From assembly GCA_030628225.1 (NCBI GenBank), contig DAOVRJ010000033.1, positions 1-14,726 on the forward strand: DNA of 14,726 nucleotides. The letters are read 5' to 3'. A program made the translations under genes and the position numbers. Origin of the DNA: Candidatus Zixiibacteriota bacterium. Its GTDB lineage: Bacteria > SM23-81. A model generated the notes under the pieces. It was not told the DNA's origin. It saw only the letters and a list, made by a program, of their open reading frames with translations, and ran no database searches. Positions 1-9,282 of this stretch are shown here, piece after piece. The first letter of the stretch is position 1. Each line of letters begins with the position of its first letter.

Positions 1-2096
1 ACCACCCAATCATCTTTCCCCAGGGTGATCCCCTTTACTCCCCGGCAGACCCGGCCCATTTGCCGCGCTTCGGACTCCTGAAAGCGAATGGCCTTACACT
101 TCCTGGTACCCAGGATGATGTCCTGCTTCCCATCGGTGAGCTTGGCCTCGATGAGCACATCATCGTCGTCGACCACCAGACCGCAAATACCGCCTTTTCG
201 CGGATGGCTGTATGCCGAAAGAGCCGTCTTCTTGACCACCCCTTTGCGGGTGGCGGTGATAACATAATGTTCATCGTCAAACTTCTTCACGGGCACAAAG
301 GCGGCGATGGATTCCTCCGGCCGGATCTTCAGCAAATTGGCCACGGCGCGGCCCTTGGCCACCCGCCCACCCCGGGGTATCTCGTGAACCTTCAGCCAAT
401 AGCAGCGGCCTCTGTCGGTGAAGAAGAGGATGTAATCGTGGGTGGAGGCGATGAACAGGTGCTCCACGAAATCCTCCTCTTTGGTGCCCATGCCGGTCAC
501 CCCTCGGCCACCTCGCCTCTGGCGCCGGTATGTGCTGGTTGGCAATCTCTTTACATAGCCCGAGTGGGATATGGTGATGACCATGTCCTCCTCGGCGATG
601 AGATCCTCCAGGCTGAACTCCCCGTGTTCCTCATCGATGATGGTCGTGCGTCGTTGGTCACCGAATTTCTCCTTCAAGGCGATGAGCTCATCCCTGATCA
701 AGGCCATCCTCTGCGCTTTACTCTCCAAAATCCCCTTTAGCCGGGCTATCTCCTTGATCAGTTGGAGATATTCGTCCTCGATCTTTTGGCGCTCCAGCCC
801 CGTGAGACGCTGCAGCCGCATGTCCAGGATAGCCTGTGCCTGAATTTCTGATAGACCAAAACGCTTCATCAGGCCCTGACGAGCGACAGTGGGGTCCTTT
901 GACTTTTTGATCAGGGCCACGATCTCGTCGATGTGATCCAGGGCCACCTTGAGGCCTTCCAGAATGTGCGCCCGCTGCTCTGCCTTGGCCAGTTCAAACT
1001 TCGTGCGGCGCACAATCACCTCGTGACGGTGCTCCAAGAACTTCTGGAGCATCTCCTTTAAGTTGAGCACCTTCGGCCGACCATCCACCAGCGCCAGCAT
1101 GATCGCGCCGTATGTTTCCTGCATCTGGGTGTGCTTGTAGAGCATATTGAGGACCACCTCCGGGTCGGTCCCCTTGCGCAGCTCGATGACTATCCTCATG
1201 CCCTCGCGGTCCGATTCGTCGCGCAGATCGCTGATGCCATCGACCTTCTTCTCTCGCACCAGAGCGGCAATCTTGACCAGAAGGTTCGATTTGTTCACCT
1301 GATAGGGAATTTCGCTGACGATTATCCTCTCCCGCCCGTTCTTCTGCGTCTCTGTCTGGGCGAAGGCCCGCTGTATAATCCGACCACGTCCGGTCAGGTA
1401 TGCATCCCTGATACCTCTGCTTCCGGAAATAACGCTTCCTGTGGGAAAATCCGGCCCCTTGATAAAACTCATCAGTTGAGCTATTTCAATATCCGGGTCC
1501 TCTATCAGCTCCAATATTCCATCAACCACCTCCCCCAGGTTATGAGGGGGAATATTGGTGGCCATGCCCACGGCGATGCCTGAGGATCCATTCACCAGCA
1601 GATTAGGCAAAGGGGAGGGCAGCACTGAGGGCTCGGTGAGGGTGTTGTCGAAGTTGGGCACGAGGTCAACGGTATCCTTGCCCAGATCGGCGAGCATCTG
1701 TTCCCCCACTTTGGAAAGGCGCACCTCCGTGTATCGCATGGCCGCAGCGCTGTCTCCGTCGACGGACCCGAAATTTCCCTGGCCGTCGACCAAAGGATAG
1801 CGCAGGGAAAAATCCTGCACCATCCTCACCATGGCATCGTAAACGGCTGTGTCCCCATGGGGGTGATATTTGCCTAACACCTCTCCTACTACGCGGGCAC
1901 TCTTCTTGTGGGGACGATTGGCAGCCATACCCAAATCGTCCATGGCGTAGAGGATACGCCTGTGTACCGGTTTCAATCCGTCGCGGACATCCGGCAGAGC
2001 TCTAGAGACGATGACGCTCATGGAATAGTCTATGTAAGAGCTCTTCATCTCGTCTTCTATGTAGACGGGAATTATATTTTGTCTGGAAGTCGTCAT
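1..2096 (-). CDS. gyrA: DNA gyrase subunit A (3' end beyond the window)
   Basis: GyrA is the DNA-breaking and rejoining subunit of gyrase (A2B2), which introduces negative supercoils ahead of forks. The frame reads without a stop from an ATG at 2096 to the left edge, giving 698 residues; about 100-150 C-terminal residues are missing. The start gives [20 protein letters not shown], typical for the family, behind only a weak purine-rich ribosome site. The catalytic tyrosine is Y122 in MRYTEV, the same number as in E. coli. In the quinolone-determining region, [10 protein letters not shown] has T83 and D87; Thr at 83 is natural in some species and is not evidence of resistance. The GyrA box QRRGGRG at residues 526-532 separates it from topoisomerase IV ParC. 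The visible C-terminal beta-propeller contains KGVVKKT and [10 protein letters not shown]. It lies 177 bp downstream of gyrB and is probably cotranscribed. Confidence 0.97.
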   Translation of the reverse strand, partial: MTTSRQNIIPVYIEDEMKSSYIDYSMSVIVSRALPDVRDGLKPVHRRILYAMDDLGMAANRPHKKSARVVGEVLGKYHPHGDTAVYDAMVRMVQDFSLRYPLVDGQGNFGSVDGDSAAAMRYTEVRLSKVGEQMLADLGKDTVDLVPNFDNTLTEPSVLPSPLPNLLVNGSSGIAVGMATNIPPHNLGEVVDGILELIEDPDIEIAQLMSFIKGPDFPTGSVISGSRGIRDAYLTGRGRIIQRAFAQTETQKNGRERIIVSEIPYQVNKSNLLVKIAALVREKKVDGISDLRDESDREGMRIVIELRKGTDPEVVLNMLYKHTQMQETYGAIMLALVDGRPKVLNLKEMLQKFLEHRHEVIVRRTKFELAKAEQRAHILEGLKVALDHIDEIVALIKKSKDPTVARQGLMKRFGLSEIQAQAILDMRLQRLTGLERQKIEDEYLQLIKEIARLKGILESKAQRMALIRDELIALKEKFGDQRRTTIIDEEHGEFSLEDLIAEEDMVITISHSGYVKRLPTSTYRRQRRGGRGVTGMGTKEEDFVEHLFIASTHDYILFFTDRGRCYWLKVHEIPRGGRVAKGRAVANLLKIRPEESIAAFVPVKKFDDEHYVITATRKGVVKKTALSAYSHPRKGGICGLVVDDDDVLIEAKLTDGKQDIILGTRKCKAIRFQESEARQMGRVCRGVKGITLGKDDWV

Positions 2097-2273
2097 GGCT
2101 CTTCTTATTGGGGTTTCAACAAGATTTGTGGGTTGCTTGAAAGATTAGGGATGCTGGATCCTAGATGCTGGAAAAAACGTGATCCGTGTCCGTGGGTTGA
2201 GGAAGACATAGAGCGATATTCGTATCAATTCAGAGTCGGGTGTTTGACAATCCAGGATCAAGGATCATTCCTC
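2097..2273. repeat. gyrB-gyrA spacer with two short duplications
   Basis: This 177-bp spacer is long for a gyrB-gyrA pair and encodes no protein I can support. It holds two separate short direct repeats. GATGCTGGA occurs at 2150-2158 and 2164-2172, with TCCTA between the copies. AGGATCA is in perfect tandem at 2254-2260 and 2261-2267. No convincing Rho-independent terminator is seen, so readthrough from gyrB to gyrA is likely. A weak minus-strand promoter (TTGTCA followed 17 nt later by TGATAC) is too poor to call. Confidence 0.5.
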
Positions 2274-4561
<2,288 letters not shown>

Positions 4562-4649
4562 CTGTGTCGCGGATTGATCGATTAAGAACCAATGATCTCT
4601 ACAAACTAATATCTGCGAATCTCAGACAACGGATAAAGGCCACTATCTC

Positions 4650-5768
4650 CTAAATATTGGTCACTGTACCATTGGCTACGAGCATCTTGCGCAAATTTTG
4701 TCCGCCTCCAGCCAGATCGCTCTCCTTCGCCGTAACTATGAACAACTGGCCGAACTCAGCAAGAAGATCGAAGAGAAGGCGCGTTCTCTCTTGATCCAAC
4801 TCCGCAAAAACATCGTCCAATAATAAAATTGGCCGTTCCCCGCTCGCCTTTTCCAAAAACCGAGCGGCAGCCAATTTTAGTGCGATCGACGCCGTTCGCT
4901 GCTGACCCTGTGATCCAAAAACCCTCAGTGGCTCGCCGTTCACAGTCATCAGCACATCATCCCTATGCGGACCCACCAAGCTCATCCCATAATTGATCTC
5001 TTTTTCCCTCAGATGCCCTAAGCTTGCTATAAATTGTTCCTCGATATCACCATCCTCGGCCAACTCAAATGCCGGTTTGTACGTCAGAGATAGCCGCTCT
5101 CCACCATCACTGATTTGCTGATGAAAAAGGCTTACCTCGGGGTCTAACTTCCTCAGAACTTCCCCTCTCTTGCGCATAATCCTGGAGCCAACGCTGGCCA
5201 ACTGCCTGCCCCAGGCCTCCAGTTCATCGGTGTCGGCAGCACGCCATCTTCTGCTGGAAAAAGATTTTAGGGCAATATTGCGCTGCTTCAGAACTCTACC
5301 ATATTCCAGCAACGATGTCCAGTAGCTTAAGCTTGTCTGGCAGATGCAAAAATTTAAAAAGTGTCGCCGCTGATGCGGTGACCCTCCCACAATTTTAACA
5401 TCCTCCGGAGAGAGGCTGACCACATAAAACCGACCAATCAGATCGGAGATCTTTCGATGGATCACGCCATTGATCTTAAGCTTCCGTCCGCCCTCGCGCA
5501 ATGCGCGTATCTGGACCGTTATCTTTCTGTTTCCTCCACCGACACCATTTCCCCGGAGCAGAAAATGGTCCGCTCCATGCCGTATCAGCTCATCTTCATG
5601 GACTTGTCGATGCGACCGAGCCAAACAAAAGCAGTGTATTGCTTCAAGTAAATTGGTTTTACCCTGGGCATTGGCTCCCAGAAACAGATTACCGGAAGGT
5701 TCAAAATCAAGATCTAAAGTTTCATAATTTCGAAAATTTCTCAGAGATAGAGATTGTACAAGCAACAT
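4650..5768 (-). CDS. recF: DNA replication and repair protein RecF
   Basis: RecF is an SMC-like ATPase that acts with RecO and RecR to load RecA at gaps and stalled forks. The protein has 372 residues, normal for the family. It opens with a typical LxxxNFRNY motif (residues 9-15), then the Walker A motif GANAQGKT at 31-38. The ABC-type signature is GSQGQQRT at 285-292. The Walker B/D-loop is ILLLDDVFAELD at 314-325. A coiled-coil-like arm lies between them. The ATG start at 5768 has GGAG only 3 nt upstream, so initiation may be weak or coupled to dnaN, whose stop is 24 bp away. An 88-bp gap separates it from dciA. Gene order dnaA-dnaN-recF is widely conserved. Confidence 0.97.
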   Translation of the reverse strand: MLLVQSLSLRNFRNYETLDLDFEPSGNLFLGANAQGKTNLLEAIHCFCLARSHRQVHEDELIRHGADHFLLRGNGVGGGNRKITVQIRALREGGRKLKINGVIHRKISDLIGRFYVVSLSPEDVKIVGGSPHQRRHFLNFCICQTSLSYWTSLLEYGRVLKQRNIALKSFSSRRWRAADTDELEAWGRQLASVGSRIMRKRGEVLRKLDPEVSLFHQQISDGGERLSLTYKPAFELAEDGDIEEQFIASLGHLREKEINYGMSLVGPHRDDVLMTVNGEPLRVFGSQGQQRTASIALKLAAARFLEKASGERPILLLDDVFAELDQERTRLLFDLLAEFGQLFIVTAKESDLAGGGQNLRKMLVANGTVTNI

Positions 5769-5792
5769 GGTCTCCGCTGGGCTTGCTGTTTT

Positions 5793-6920
5793 CTACTCCT
5801 TCGTTTCTTCCGTAAGCCGCAGAGGCATAATTAGACAGAGATAATCCTCTTCCTTAGAAAAGGGTTTTACAAGACAGGCGCGCACGGCAGTGGATAACTC
5901 GAAGGTTACTTTCTCGCTGTCTATATTCTTCAGGATCTCTATGATGTAATGGGAATTGTATCCGATTTGTATGTCCTTCCCAGAATACTCAGCCTTTAAA
6001 TCATCCTTGGCCTCTCCACCTAGATCACGGTCTGATGCACAGAGCTGCACATTTCCGGGAGACATATTGAACTTAACTTGATGGGTAAGAGAATTAGAAA
6101 GTGTGGAGACTCTGCGAATTGTGGCCAGAAGCTGTTCTCGGTTTACGATCAGACTCTTGTCGTTTTCCTCCTCTTTGGGTATAACCTGCGTATAATCTGG
6201 ATATGGACCCTCAATAAGCCTAGAGTATAAGGTCGTATTGCCCAGAGAAAAAATAATCTGATTTTCTGTCACACAAACCTCAACATCTTCGTCTTGTTCG
6301 CCAAACAATCTTAGGATCTGATTCAGTGCTTTGGCCGGCACGATGACATCTTTAACGACCTTATCTGGACCCTCTTCTTGCATGACAATTTTGGCCAGGC
6401 GGTGACCATCTGTGGCCACCATGCTCATCTTTTTCTCTTCTATTTGCCAGAAAACACCTTGCAAGGCCGGTCTGGTCTCGTCTTTAGAGATGCAATACAG
6501 GGTCTTGTGAATCATCTTGGCCAGAGCAGACTGAGATATCTTAAACGTCTCTCCGCTTGGAGCCTCTGGAAACGCCGGAAATTCATCACTATCCATGCCT
6601 GTCAACTGATAATTACCCTTCTCACAGGTCATCGTGGCTTTTTTGTCTTTAATATTCATCTGAATTGTCGTATCGGGTAATTCTCTGACAAGCTCCACTA
6701 ACTTTTTAGCTGGCAAGGTAACTGAGCCATCTTCTGCTGAAGAAACAATCAACTGAGTCCTGATAGATATATCCAGATCAGTGGCATATAGAGCGAGTTT
6801 TTCTCCTTCAAGCCGAAAGAGAATATTTGATATAATGGGCAAAGTAGCCTTTGGGGAAACGACGTTATAGACTGCCTGAACAGCAGGAAAAAATTCAGTA
6901 CGGTTAACAGAGAATTTCAT
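5793..6920 (-). CDS. dnaN: DNA polymerase III beta sliding clamp
   Basis: DnaN forms the dimeric ring that tethers DNA polymerase III and other clamp-binding proteins to DNA. The 375-residue length and three successive repeats of about 120 residues match the family. It begins MKFSVNRTEF. It contains ATDGHRLA in the second domain and SDRDLGGEA in the third. It ends with IMPLRL (364-369), the conserved C-terminal segment that lines the partner-binding pocket. A purine stretch, AGGGGGGA, sits directly upstream of the ATG. A good promoter is seen at 7001-7029, so it can be expressed apart from dnaA, which lies 435 bp upstream. recF follows after 24 bp. Confidence 0.98.
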   Translation of the reverse strand: MKFSVNRTEFFPAVQAVYNVVSPKATLPIISNILFRLEGEKLALYATDLDISIRTQLIVSSAEDGSVTLPAKKLVELVRELPDTTIQMNIKDKKATMTCEKGNYQLTGMDSDEFPAFPEAPSGETFKISQSALAKMIHKTLYCISKDETRPALQGVFWQIEEKKMSMVATDGHRLAKIVMQEEGPDKVVKDVIVPAKALNQILRLFGEQDEDVEVCVTENQIIFSLGNTTLYSRLIEGPYPDYTQVIPKEEENDKSLIVNREQLLATIRRVSTLSNSLTHQVKFNMSPGNVQLCASDRDLGGEAKDDLKAEYSGKDIQIGYNSHYIIEILKNIDSEKVTFELSTAVRACLVKPFSKEEDYLCLIMPLRLTEETKE

Positions 6921-7000
6921 TTTCCCCCCTGTGAGCAGATAAAAAAAAGAAAGCGAATATGTACAGCACCCTTTGAAAAACGTGTAAAAAAGTCAACCAT

Positions 7001-7029
7001 ATTATAGCAAAAATGAGGTCTGAAATCAA
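7001..7029 (-). promoter_or_regulatory. dnaN promoter, extended -10
   Basis: On the minus strand TTGATT (7029-7024) is followed after 17 nt by a perfect TATAAT (7006-7001), preceded by TGC, which makes an extended -10. Transcription would start near 6994, leaving a leader of roughly 75 nt before dnaN. It probably serves dnaN, recF, dciA, gyrB and gyrA. This is a sequence prediction only. Confidence 0.7.
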
Positions 7030-7177
7030 GGAAAAAAAGGTAAAATTTATAGACGGAAAAGGAGCTTTTAGAATAGTATAATTTGTTGTCAAATAAATAA
7101 AATGAAGGATGTTCACAGGATGTATTTTACAGTATCTTATTAAAACAAAATAGTAGTTATAGTAGGGGCTGTGGATT

Positions 7178-7186
7178 TGTGGATAA
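7178..7186 (-). promoter_or_regulatory. DnaA box, perfect consensus
   Basis: Reads TTATCCACA on the minus strand, an exact match to the consensus DnaA box. A partial copy (AAATCCACA, 2 mismatches) lies immediately to its left at 7170-7178, sharing one base. Confidence 0.8.
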
Positions 7187-7264
7187 GTTAATTTATCAAA
7201 GGGAAAAATGAAGTAGCGGAGGGATTGAACAGAGACAAGCTAAACAATGATGGTGAGAATAATC

Positions 7265-7273
7265 TGTGAATAA
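7265..7273 (-). promoter_or_regulatory. DnaA box, TTATTCACA
   Basis: Reads TTATTCACA on the minus strand and satisfies the relaxed consensus TTWTNCACA. It lies 78 bp from the perfect box at 7178-7186. Confidence 0.65.
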
Positions 7274-7293
7274 CAAGGCTTTTTGCGAACAGA

Positions 7294-7302
7294 TTATCAA
7301 CA
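7294..7302 (+). promoter_or_regulatory. Weak DnaA box, TTATCAACA
   Basis: Differs from TTATCCACA at one core position. It is supported mainly by being the third box-like site within about 125 bp. Confidence 0.4.
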
Positions 7303-7355
7303 GCAGAAAAAAATTTTTACAGCAAAGGAGTTAATAACAGGTAATGCACATGTTT

Positions 7356-8696
7356 TTAAACACTGAGAACTCTGTGCAGTTCCTTCACAGTCGTTTTGAT
7401 AAGCGAGTCACTTTCTATCTGCTGCTCTATTGTTTTACAGGCATGGATTACCGTAGAGTGATCTCGACCGCCGAACTTTGAACCAATGGTGGCCAGAGAA
7501 TAGTTTGTAAATTCGCGAGTCAAAAACATGGCAATATGTCTGGCTAAAACCACCTCTTTTGTTTTCTTCCTGGCACTCATCAGGTGAACCGGTACATTCA
7601 TATGTTCGGAAACAACCTTTTGAATATAGGCAACCGACTTTTCGCTTTTGCTCTTATCCACCAGGTCCTTGATCACCTCTCGGGCAAGGTTTAAGGAGAT
7701 ATCCCTTCCGGTAAGAGAAGAATAAGCCAGCAGGCGAATTACAGCACCTTCTAGATCACGTATGTTATTACAAATGTTGTTGGCTATAAAAGTAGTTACA
7801 TCAGAAGGTATAGAAATATTGTCATTCTGGGCCTTCTTTTGAAGGATGGCGATCCTGGTTTCCAAATCCGGTCTCTGTATGTCGGCGATGAGGCCCCACT
7901 GGAACCGGGAAAGGAGCCTTTCCTCGAGCCCGCGGATTTCTTTTGGGGGCCGATCTGATGAGAGAACAATCTGCTTGCCCTTCTGATGTAGTGTGTTGAA
8001 AGTGTGAAAGAACTCCTCTTGAGTGCGTTCTTTATCGGAGAAAAATTGAATGTCATCGACTAAAAGGACATCGACGTTGCGATATCTATTGCTGAACTCA
8101 GTCTTTTTGCTATTTTGTATGGAGTCTATGAAGTCGATGGTGAATTTTTCAGAAGAAACATAAACAAGACTCTTAGCAGTGCTTTGCTCAACAACGAAGT
8201 GGCCTATTGCCTGGATAAGATGGGTCTTGCCCAAGCCAACTCCGCCATATATAACCAGGGGGTTAAAAGAAGTTTTCCCTGGTGCCTCGGCAACGGCGAG
8301 AGAAGCAGCGTGAGCAAACTGGTTGCAGTCACCAACGACGAAGTTGTCGAAAGTATATCGGGGATTCAATTGAGCCAGACCGGATGTACATGGACGTTTA
8401 GGTTCTTTGATGTTTGGACTGGGGGAGATGTTGGTGAGGAAAGTACCTCTCTCTGATGATACGGAGAAAGTGATGGCTGGAGCATTGCCGGTTAATTCTT
8501 GCAATGCGTCTTCTATGTAGTGAACATAGTGTTGCTCGATCCATTCGGAGAAAAAGGCGTTTGGCACTTTGATGATTACGTCTTTATCTGAAATGGATAG
8601 AGCTTCGGTGGGTCGAAGCCAGGTTTCAAAACTTTGTCTCGGTACCTTTTCCTGAATGGTCCGCAGACACTGTGACCAAAGATCAGAAGGATTCAC
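7356..8696 (-). CDS. dnaA: Chromosomal replication initiator DnaA
   Basis: DnaA is the AAA+ initiator that binds DnaA boxes, polymerises with ATP and melts oriC. The protein has 446 residues. Domain I is at about 1-80 (start MNPSDLWSQCL, with W25-like core residues FETWLRP). A short linker follows at about 81-110. The AAA+ domain has Walker A GGVGLGKTH (151-159), Walker B LLVDDIQF (211-218), sensor 1 LSSDRPP (245-251), the box VII arginine in ERLLSRF (R264) and sensor 2 NIRDLEGA (311-318). Domain IV carries the DnaA signature around ARHIAMFLTRE (385-395) and the box-contacting GGRDHSTVIHA (409-419). The GTG start at 8696 fits the family N-terminus but has no obvious ribosome-binding site. A DnaA box 40-48 bp upstream suggests autoregulation. 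Confidence 0.98.
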   Translation of the reverse strand: MNPSDLWSQCLRTIQEKVPRQSFETWLRPTEALSISDKDVIIKVPNAFFSEWIEQHYVHYIEDALQELTGNAPAITFSVSSERGTFLTNISPSPNIKEPKRPCTSGLAQLNPRYTFDNFVVGDCNQFAHAASLAVAEAPGKTSFNPLVIYGGVGLGKTHLIQAIGHFVVEQSTAKSLVYVSSEKFTIDFIDSIQNSKKTEFSNRYRNVDVLLVDDIQFFSDKERTQEEFFHTFNTLHQKGKQIVLSSDRPPKEIRGLEERLLSRFQWGLIADIQRPDLETRIAILQKKAQNDNISIPSDVTTFIANNICNNIRDLEGAVIRLLAYSSLTGRDISLNLAREVIKDLVDKSKSEKSVAYIQKVVSEHMNVPVHLMSARKKTKEVVLARHIAMFLTREFTNYSLATIGSKFGGRDHSTVIHACKTIEQQIESDSLIKTTVKELHRVLSV

Positions 8697-8735
8697 TTGA
8701 GAGGCTCGTGGAGGGTTCTGAAGGGAACTTAAAAG

Positions 8736-8744
8736 TTATCCACA
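8736..8744 (+). promoter_or_regulatory. DnaA box, perfect consensus, upstream of dnaA
   Basis: TTATCCACA on the plus strand, an exact consensus match. It overlaps the predicted start of dnaA transcription, so bound DnaA could repress its own gene. Confidence 0.85.
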
Positions 8745-8774
8745 ACTATATATGGTATGCTAAATCTAGACCAA
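8745..8774 (-). promoter_or_regulatory. Possible dnaA promoter
   Basis: On the minus strand TTGGTC (8774-8769) is followed by TATATA (8752-8747, 16-nt spacer) or TATAGT (8750-8745, 18-nt spacer). Transcription would begin near 8740, inside the DnaA box, giving a leader of about 45 nt. The -35 lies in one arm of the inverted repeat at 8761-8810. Modest match. Confidence 0.45.
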
Positions 8775-8810
8775 CCAAAGGAATTGTGTTATGGTCTAAA
8801 GGTAGATTTA
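8761..8810. repeat. Interrupted inverted repeat in oriC
   Basis: The left arm is TAAATCTAGACCA (8761-8773). The right arm is TGGTCTA (8792-8798) plus GATTTA (8805-8810), which together are its exact reverse complement apart from a 6-nt insertion (AAGGTA). The loop between arms is 18 nt. It could form a bulged hairpin or be a paired binding site for an origin or dnaA regulator. The function is unknown. Confidence 0.6.
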
Positions 8811-8927
8811 AGAAGACAGAAGCAAGGAGGTCCGTCGCATAAAACATTGTGGAATAAAAGGTTAGTACGATGATGGCACTGAAGGTGAGCAAGCGGAAGC
8901 TGTGGGGAGGGAAATGAGGGGTAAATC

Positions 8928-9003
8928 GAAGATGTCAACAAGTTATCCACAACACGCCATCTGTCCGCGTGTGCAATGTAATGTTGTAAAAAGAAGATGT
9001 CAA
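8928..9003. repeat. Direct repeat GAAGATGTCAA flanking a DnaA box
   Basis: The 11-bp word GAAGATGTCAA occurs at 8928-8938 and at 8993-9003, start to start 65 bp. The first copy ends just before the DnaA box at 8943-8951, and the second lies at the start of the A-rich tract. It may be a protein-binding site or chance in purine-rich DNA. Confidence 0.5.
8943..8951 (+). promoter_or_regulatory. DnaA box, perfect consensus, next to A-rich tract
   Basis: TTATCCACA on the plus strand, an exact match. It is followed by a GC-rich spacer and then an A-rich tract, the order expected for the box that nucleates strand opening. Confidence 0.85.
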
Positions 9004-9080
9004 GAAAAAAATTTGAAAATGACAGATTTTTTTTAAGATAGATTCTAGAAATCAAAGATCGCTATAGAAACAAAAAGGAC
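8984..9080. other. Probable DNA unwinding element
   Basis: A strongly AT-rich tract with runs of A (9005-9011) and T (9027-9034) between the last perfect DnaA box and the rpmH promoter. AAG AAG at 8991-8996 could be DnaA-trio-like, but the match is slight. The unwinding role is inferred from composition and position. Confidence 0.5.
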
Positions 9081-9109
9081 TTGACAATATTTGCATATAC
9101 TTATATATT
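9081..9109 (+). promoter_or_regulatory. Strong sigma-70-type promoter of the rpmH operon
   Basis: TTGACA at 9081-9086, a 17-nt spacer and TATATT at 9104-9109 make a near-consensus housekeeping promoter. Transcription should start around 9116, about 30 nt before rpmH. It probably drives rpmH, rnpA, yidD and yidC, and perhaps mnmE. Confidence 0.85.
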
Positions 9110-9117
9110 CAGAAGGT

Positions 9118-9126
9118 TGTGTAAAA
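9118..9126 (-). promoter_or_regulatory. Candidate DnaA box in the rpmH leader
   Basis: Reads TTTTACACA on the minus strand and satisfies TTWTNCACA. It lies just downstream of the rpmH promoter, where DnaA could influence transcription. The region is A-rich, so chance is a fair alternative. Confidence 0.35.
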
Positions 9127-9147
9127 AACATTCCAAGAGGAGGAAAG

Positions 9148-9282
9148 ATGAAAAGGACATTCCAACCAAGCAACAAGAAAAAGAAAGCCGACCATGGATT
9201 CAGAAAAAGAATGAGCACAAAAAGCGGGCAAGATATATTAAAGAGAAGAAGGGCGAAGGGGCGAAAGCGTTTGAGTCACTGA
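9148..9282 (+). CDS. rpmH: Ribosomal protein bL34
   Basis: A 44-residue, very basic protein beginning MKRTFQPSN and ending GRKRLSH, matching bL34 over its full length, including the HGFRKRM core and the [10 protein letters not shown] tail. It binds 23S rRNA in the large subunit. A strong ribosome site, AGGAGG, lies at 9138-9143, 4 nt before the ATG. Its stop TGA shares one base with the rnpA start (TGATG), so the two are probably translationally coupled. Position next to oriC, divergent from dnaA, is conserved across bacteria. Confidence 0.98.
   Translation: MKRTFQPSNKKKKADHGFRKRMSTKSGQDILKRRRAKGRKRLSH

Larger units (their letters stand above)
6921..7355. other. dnaA-dnaN intergenic region, possible downstream half of oriC
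   Basis: This 435-bp AT-rich gap carries no supported gene. It holds a cluster of DnaA-box-like sites at 7178-7302 and a dnaN promoter at 7001-7029. Boxes on both sides of dnaA recall the bipartite origin of Bacillus subtilis, where the dnaA-dnaN gap contributes to origin function. Whether this half is needed for initiation cannot be judged from sequence. No clear terminator follows dnaA. Confidence 0.6.
8697..9080. other. oriC: Origin of replication, oriC (upstream half)
   Basis: This gene-free region separates divergent dnaA and rpmH and is where the strand of all genes switches. From left to right it holds a perfect DnaA box (8736-8744) at the dnaA promoter, an interrupted inverted repeat (8761-8810), a stretch of about 120 bp with no recognised site, a direct repeat flanking a second perfect box (8943-8951), a short GC-rich segment (about 8952-8974) and an A-rich tract up to the rpmH promoter. 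The arrangement supports the origin call; the exact unwinding site is inferred. Confidence 0.85.

Noticed and set aside
60-1583. Several plus-strand open frames (60-740, 571-843, 1131-1583)
   Set aside because: All are antisense to gyrA, which is continuous and well conserved here.
6904-7116. A 70-codon hydrophobic minus-strand frame overlapping the dnaN start
   Set aside because: It crosses the dnaN promoter and ribosome site. Phe/Ile-rich translations are expected from AT-rich DNA, and no initiation signal is seen.
8849-8857. TGTGGAATA in oriC as a further DnaA box
   Set aside because: The reverse complement TATTCCACA has two mismatches to TTATCCACA and fails TTWTNCACA.
8789-9055. An 88-codon minus-strand open frame in oriC
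   Set aside because: It covers the DnaA box and A-rich tract, its translation is low-complexity and hydrophobic, and it lacks a ribosome site.
9081-9281. An RnpA start at TTG 9081 giving a 188-residue protein
   Set aside because: That TTG is part of the TTGACA -35 element and would lie upstream of the transcript. ATG 9282 overlapping the rpmH stop is the better start.
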